Assembly (NCBI GenBank): GCA_905235445.1 | Contig: CAJOLJ010000013.1 | Location: forward strand, 1 to 64,000 | Direction of reading: 5' to 3' | Origin: an uncultured Bacteroidales bacterium | GTDB lineage: Bacteria; Bacteroidota; Bacteroidia; Bacteroidales; UBA932 | DNA: 64,000 nucleotides | Shown here: positions 61,474 through 64,000 of the stretch, piece by piece | Layout of the letters: every line of letters starts with the position of its first letter | Position numbering within the stretch: position 1 is the stretch's first letter | Program-made: the position numbers and the translations under genes | Notes under the pieces: generated by a model | The model's input: the letters and a program-made list of their open reading frames with translations, nothing else | The model's database searches: none | What the model was told of the DNA's origin: nothing

Positions 61474-64000
61474 TTATGATGTGAGAGAGTCTCCCAGCAT
61501 GAATTCTATATCCTCCTCGCTCAGGGACTTGGGCGAAAGTCCGTCCGAGGTGATGAGTCTGTCGAAAAGGTCCGCCTTCCTCTGCTGGAGGATGCGCATC
61601 TTCTCTTCGATGGTGCCCCTGGTCACGATGGAAAAAGTCTGGACGGAGAACTTCTGGCCTATCCTGTGGAGGCGGCCAATCGCCTGCTCCTCGGCAGCCT
61701 TGTTCCACCATGGTTCCGCTATGAATACGGTATCCGCCGCGGTAAGATTCAGTCCCACTCCCCCAGTCTTGAGTGTCATCAGAAGCACCTTGCAAGTGGA
61801 AGAGTTCTGGAACTTGTCGACCACCTCCTTTCTCGAAGTGGTTGCACCAGTCATGACGGCATACTCGATGCCTTCATCCGAGAGCCTTTCACCGAGAAGT
61901 TCAATCCCTGCAATGTAATTGAAAAAGACCACGCACTTGTGGCCGTTCTCCACGGCCTCGACAAGGGCGTCTCCGATAAAGGGTATCTTAGATGAATGAA
62001 TGGTTCCCTCGCTTAGGCTCTCGGGGATGGATGCTATCCTCCGCAGTTCACCAAGTGCCTGCAGTATCTCGAAGCGGTTCCCCTCGATGCCACCTTTCTT
62101 GATGCTTTCCTTGATGCTACGGCTGAAATACCTCCTTTTCATCTCATAGAATGCGGCATGCTCCTCGTCCATTTCCACTATCATGGTCTGGTCCACTCTG
62201 TCGGGAAGGTCCTGGAGGACATCCTTCTTGAGTCGCCTCATGATGAATGGATAAATCTTTCGCCTCAGCTGGGCTGCGGCCTGGGAATCAAACTCTTTTT
62301 CGATGGGAAAGCCGTATCTTGACTCAAAGTCGGCGGGAGTGCCGAACATACCCGGAAGCAGGAAACGGAACAGGGAATAAAGTTCCCCGAGGTTATTCTC
62401 TATAGGGGTTCCGCTCAGGGCCAGACGATGCTCCGCCCTAAGTGACATCACCGCCTGGCTCGCCTGTGAAGTCATGTTCTTTATGTTCTGTGACTCATCC
62501 AGAATGACATAGTGGAACTTCTTTCCGGAAAGCAGCTCGATGTCGTTTCTCACGATGGCGTAGGTAGTGAGCACCACCTGGGAGCTCATGGCATCGTCGA
62601 GGTTCCTGCCCTGCCCGTAGTAGAGGGATACTGAAAGCGAGGGGGCGAACTTCGACAATTCTGATTGCCAGTTGAAAAGAAGGCTCCGTGGCATGACAAT
62701 GAGGGAAGGAGCCTTGACGCGGGGGTATACCGAACAGAGGACGGCAATGGTCTGTATGGTCTTTCCGAGTCCCATGTCATCGGCGAGGCATCCTCCCATA
62801 CCGTTGTCATAGAGGTACTTAAGCCACTTTACGCCCTCCTCCTGATACGGACGGAGCTTTCCCGAAAGTGACTTTGTCGGGACCTTTACGCTGGTAGATA
62901 AGCTGTTGAACCCTTCATAGAAAGCCCTGCTTCGACGGATGATATCGCAGTCTGGCACCTCCTCCAGGAGGGATATGGTCTCCGGAAGGTCGAAGAACGA
63001 TATGCCGCCCTCGGGGGTTTTCGGGCCGCGTCCGGCAAGGAGCCTCTCCACTCTTTTCACCCACTGCGGGTCTATGATTGCCCTGTTCCCGTCCGACAGG
63101 GAGATGTAATGGTCCTTGTTGTACTGGGATAGGAAAAGGGTGAGAGGGAGCGTGTCACCCCCACCCAGCGATACGGTGCAGTCCCCTTCCAGGAAATCTA
63201 TCCCGGAGGCTTCGGTAATCCTGAGTTTCGGGGAGAGGGGCTTCACCTTGAACGAAGTGAGTTTGTCGGTTCCGACAAGAACGTACTGACGTGCAAGCTC
63301 GGCCAGGCTTCCCAGGAGGAATGGGGAGGCGATCTTCCCATGAATCACAAAGAAGTTCCCGTCCTTGTACACTTCCTCCTTGGCCTCTGCCTTCCCATGG
63401 GTGTAGGAGAGAATTCTTTTCAGAAGTCCTGCCCCGTCAAGAAGTTCGGAGGCGTACTGGACTTTGCGGATGCCAATGCCCCCGCCAGGGAGTCGGACAG
63501 CCACCGTGGTCGGGGCGAAGTCATCCATGAAATTGGAGGGAACCTCCTCTATCGTCTGGGCCAGGTGAAGGAAAAGGGAACCTTCCCGGTCCACCTTCTC
63601 GAACACGATGGTCGGCCGCGTCGGTATCGCCGTATCCGAGTATACGGGAGGGACTCCGTCAATGCAGAAAGAGACATTCTCAAAATTGGAGAGGAACACG
63701 GACAGATAGGGAAGAAGCACTTCCGAGGAGAAGGGCTGAAGCATAAGTGGAAGCTTCGGGTAGTTCTCCCCGATGGGAAGAATCTCGACTATCCAGTCTC
63801 CCGCAATGGCATAACTGTCCGTCAGAAGGCAGATGTCCTCCTCATCCACCTCGAGAGGTTCCCCCTCCACTGGTTCAAGGGAGAGCGAGGATAGGGCCCT
63901 TCGCTCCGAAGTGTGAACGATGTCCACATGGCAGCGGTACTTTCCCGGGGCCGGGCTAAGAAGACCCATTGCACAGTCCACCACATTCCTGCAGCGAAGC
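61474..64000 (-). CDS. SNF2-family ATP-dependent helicase, 5' end beyond the window
   Basis: The C-terminal 836 or more residues of a SNF2/Swi2-type ATPase; the frame is open to position 64000, so the true start lies beyond the right edge. The ATPase core shows Walker A in CLADDMGLGKTIQT, the DESQNIKN box (DEAH variant), ALSGTPIENNLGELYSLF, KTGGVGLNLTAAD and the C-terminal WWNKAAEEQAIGRLHRIGQ. The N-terminal 360 residues precede the helicase and show no clear family within this window. Such proteins move along double-stranded DNA and remodel bound proteins; the bacterial role is unclear. It is followed after 11 bases by the 604-residue unknown. Confidence 0.9.
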   Translation of the reverse strand, partial: LRCRNVVDCAMGLLSPAPGKYRCHVDIVHTSERRALSSLSLEPVEGEPLEVDEEDICLLTDSYAIAGDWIVEILPIGENYPKLPLMLQPFSSEVLLPYLSVFLSNFENVSFCIDGVPPVYSDTAIPTRPTIVFEKVDREGSLFLHLAQTIEEVPSNFMDDFAPTTVAVRLPGGGIGIRKVQYASELLDGAGLLKRILSYTHGKAEAKEEVYKDGNFFVIHGKIASPFLLGSLAELARQYVLVGTDKLTSFKVKPLSPKLRITEASGIDFLEGDCTVSLGGGDTLPLTLFLSQYNKDHYISLSDGNRAIIDPQWVKRVERLLAGRGPKTPEGGISFFDLPETISLLEEVPDCDIIRRSRAFYEGFNSLSTSVKVPTKSLSGKLRPYQEEGVKWLKYLYDNGMGGCLADDMGLGKTIQTIAVLCSVYPRVKAPSLIVMPRSLLFNWQSELSKFAPSLSVSLYYGQGRNLDDAMSSQVVLTTYAIVRNDIELLSGKKFHYVILDESQNIKNMTSQASQAVMSLRAEHRLALSGTPIENNLGELYSLFRFLLPGMFGTPADFESRYGFPIEKEFDSQAAAQLRRKIYPFIMRRLKKDVLQDLPDRVDQTMIVEMDEEHAAFYEMKRRYFSRSIKESIKKGGIEGNRFEILQALGELRRIASIPESLSEGTIHSSKIPFIGDALVEAVENGHKCVVFFNYIAGIELLGERLSDEGIEYAVMTGATTSRKEVVDKFQNSSTCKVLLMTLKTGGVGLNLTAADTVFIAEPWWNKAAEEQAIGRLHRIGQKFSVQTFSIVTRGTIEEKMRILQQRKADLFDRLITSDGLSPKSLSEEDIEFMLGDSLTS

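Overview
The window reads as chromosomal DNA of an anaerobic, fairly GC-rich member of the Bacteroidota, probably Bacteroidales. Evidence: the gene order trpB-E-G-D-C-F-A; promoters of the Bacteroides primary-sigma type (TTTG, 19-21 bases, TAnnTTTG, here often TAnnTTCG); starts without obvious Shine-Dalgarno sequences; a large pyruvate:ferredoxin oxidoreductase; an anaerobic sulfatase-maturase-like radical SAM enzyme; and secreted sialidase and esterases. Genus cannot be settled from the sequence alone. About 48 protein genes, one tRNA-Arg(CCG), one decayed gene and several clear terminators and promoters can be supported. There is no rRNA, CRISPR array, prophage or intact insertion sequence.

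Layout. 0.1-2.7 kb: dTDP-rhamnose genes rfbD-rfbA-rfbC (minus). 2.8-8.0 kb (plus): a tandem two-domain RNase HI, pdxA, recG, cutC. 8.1-14.0 kb (minus): nucleoid-associated protein, nifJ, fabD. 14.2-20 kb: tRNA-Arg, a GH94 phosphorylase, an ABC exporter, a secreted alpha/beta esterase. 20.0-26.6 kb (minus): complete trp operon preceded by a 17-residue leader peptide with two adjacent Trp codons and a terminator hairpin. 26.9-32.1 kb: a two-unit secreted esterase translationally close to a sialidase, then an opposing secreted LRR-like protein. 32.2-39.9 kb: proC, DUF308 membrane protein, AraC regulator, ftsH, sulfatase-maturase-like enzyme, and a PurF homologue that has lost its N-terminal catalytic cysteine.

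39.9-41.7 kb is the one clearly foreign or decayed stretch: AT-rich, with a frameshifted YhcG/DUF1016 nuclease remnant, two sets of short repeats and a small orphan ORF. 41.9-47.1 kb holds a Pyr4/PaxB-like seven-helix membrane protein diverging from a Crp/Fnr regulator, followed by an EmrAB-TolC-type efflux operon. 47.4-50.1 kb: AraC regulator diverging from a tryptophanase-family lyase. 50.1-53.0 kb: a four-gene operon (AlaX-like editing protein, FKBP isomerase, metallo-beta-lactamase/rubredoxin fusion, nitroreductase) ending in a strong terminator. 53.0-59.3 kb (minus): extracytoplasmic FMN/FAD reductase, sialate O-acetylesterase, secreted protein of unknown function, RelA/SpoT homologue. 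59.6-64.0 kb (minus): an unknown 604-residue protein coupled to a SNF2-type helicase that runs off the right edge.

How it fits together: host-glycan scavenging (sialidase, sialate O-acetylesterase, secreted esterases, sulfatase maturase) sits beside anaerobic energy metabolism (NifJ, flavin reductase, rubredoxin fusion) and amino-acid biosynthesis. Tryptophan is both made (trp operon, apparently attenuated by its own leader) and probably degraded (tryptophanase-like lyase) by the same cell. The strongest novel-looking items are the trp leader/attenuator, the tandem RNase HI, the Cys-less PurF paralogue, the MBL-rubredoxin fusion, the Pyr4-like membrane protein, and the repeats of the decayed island.
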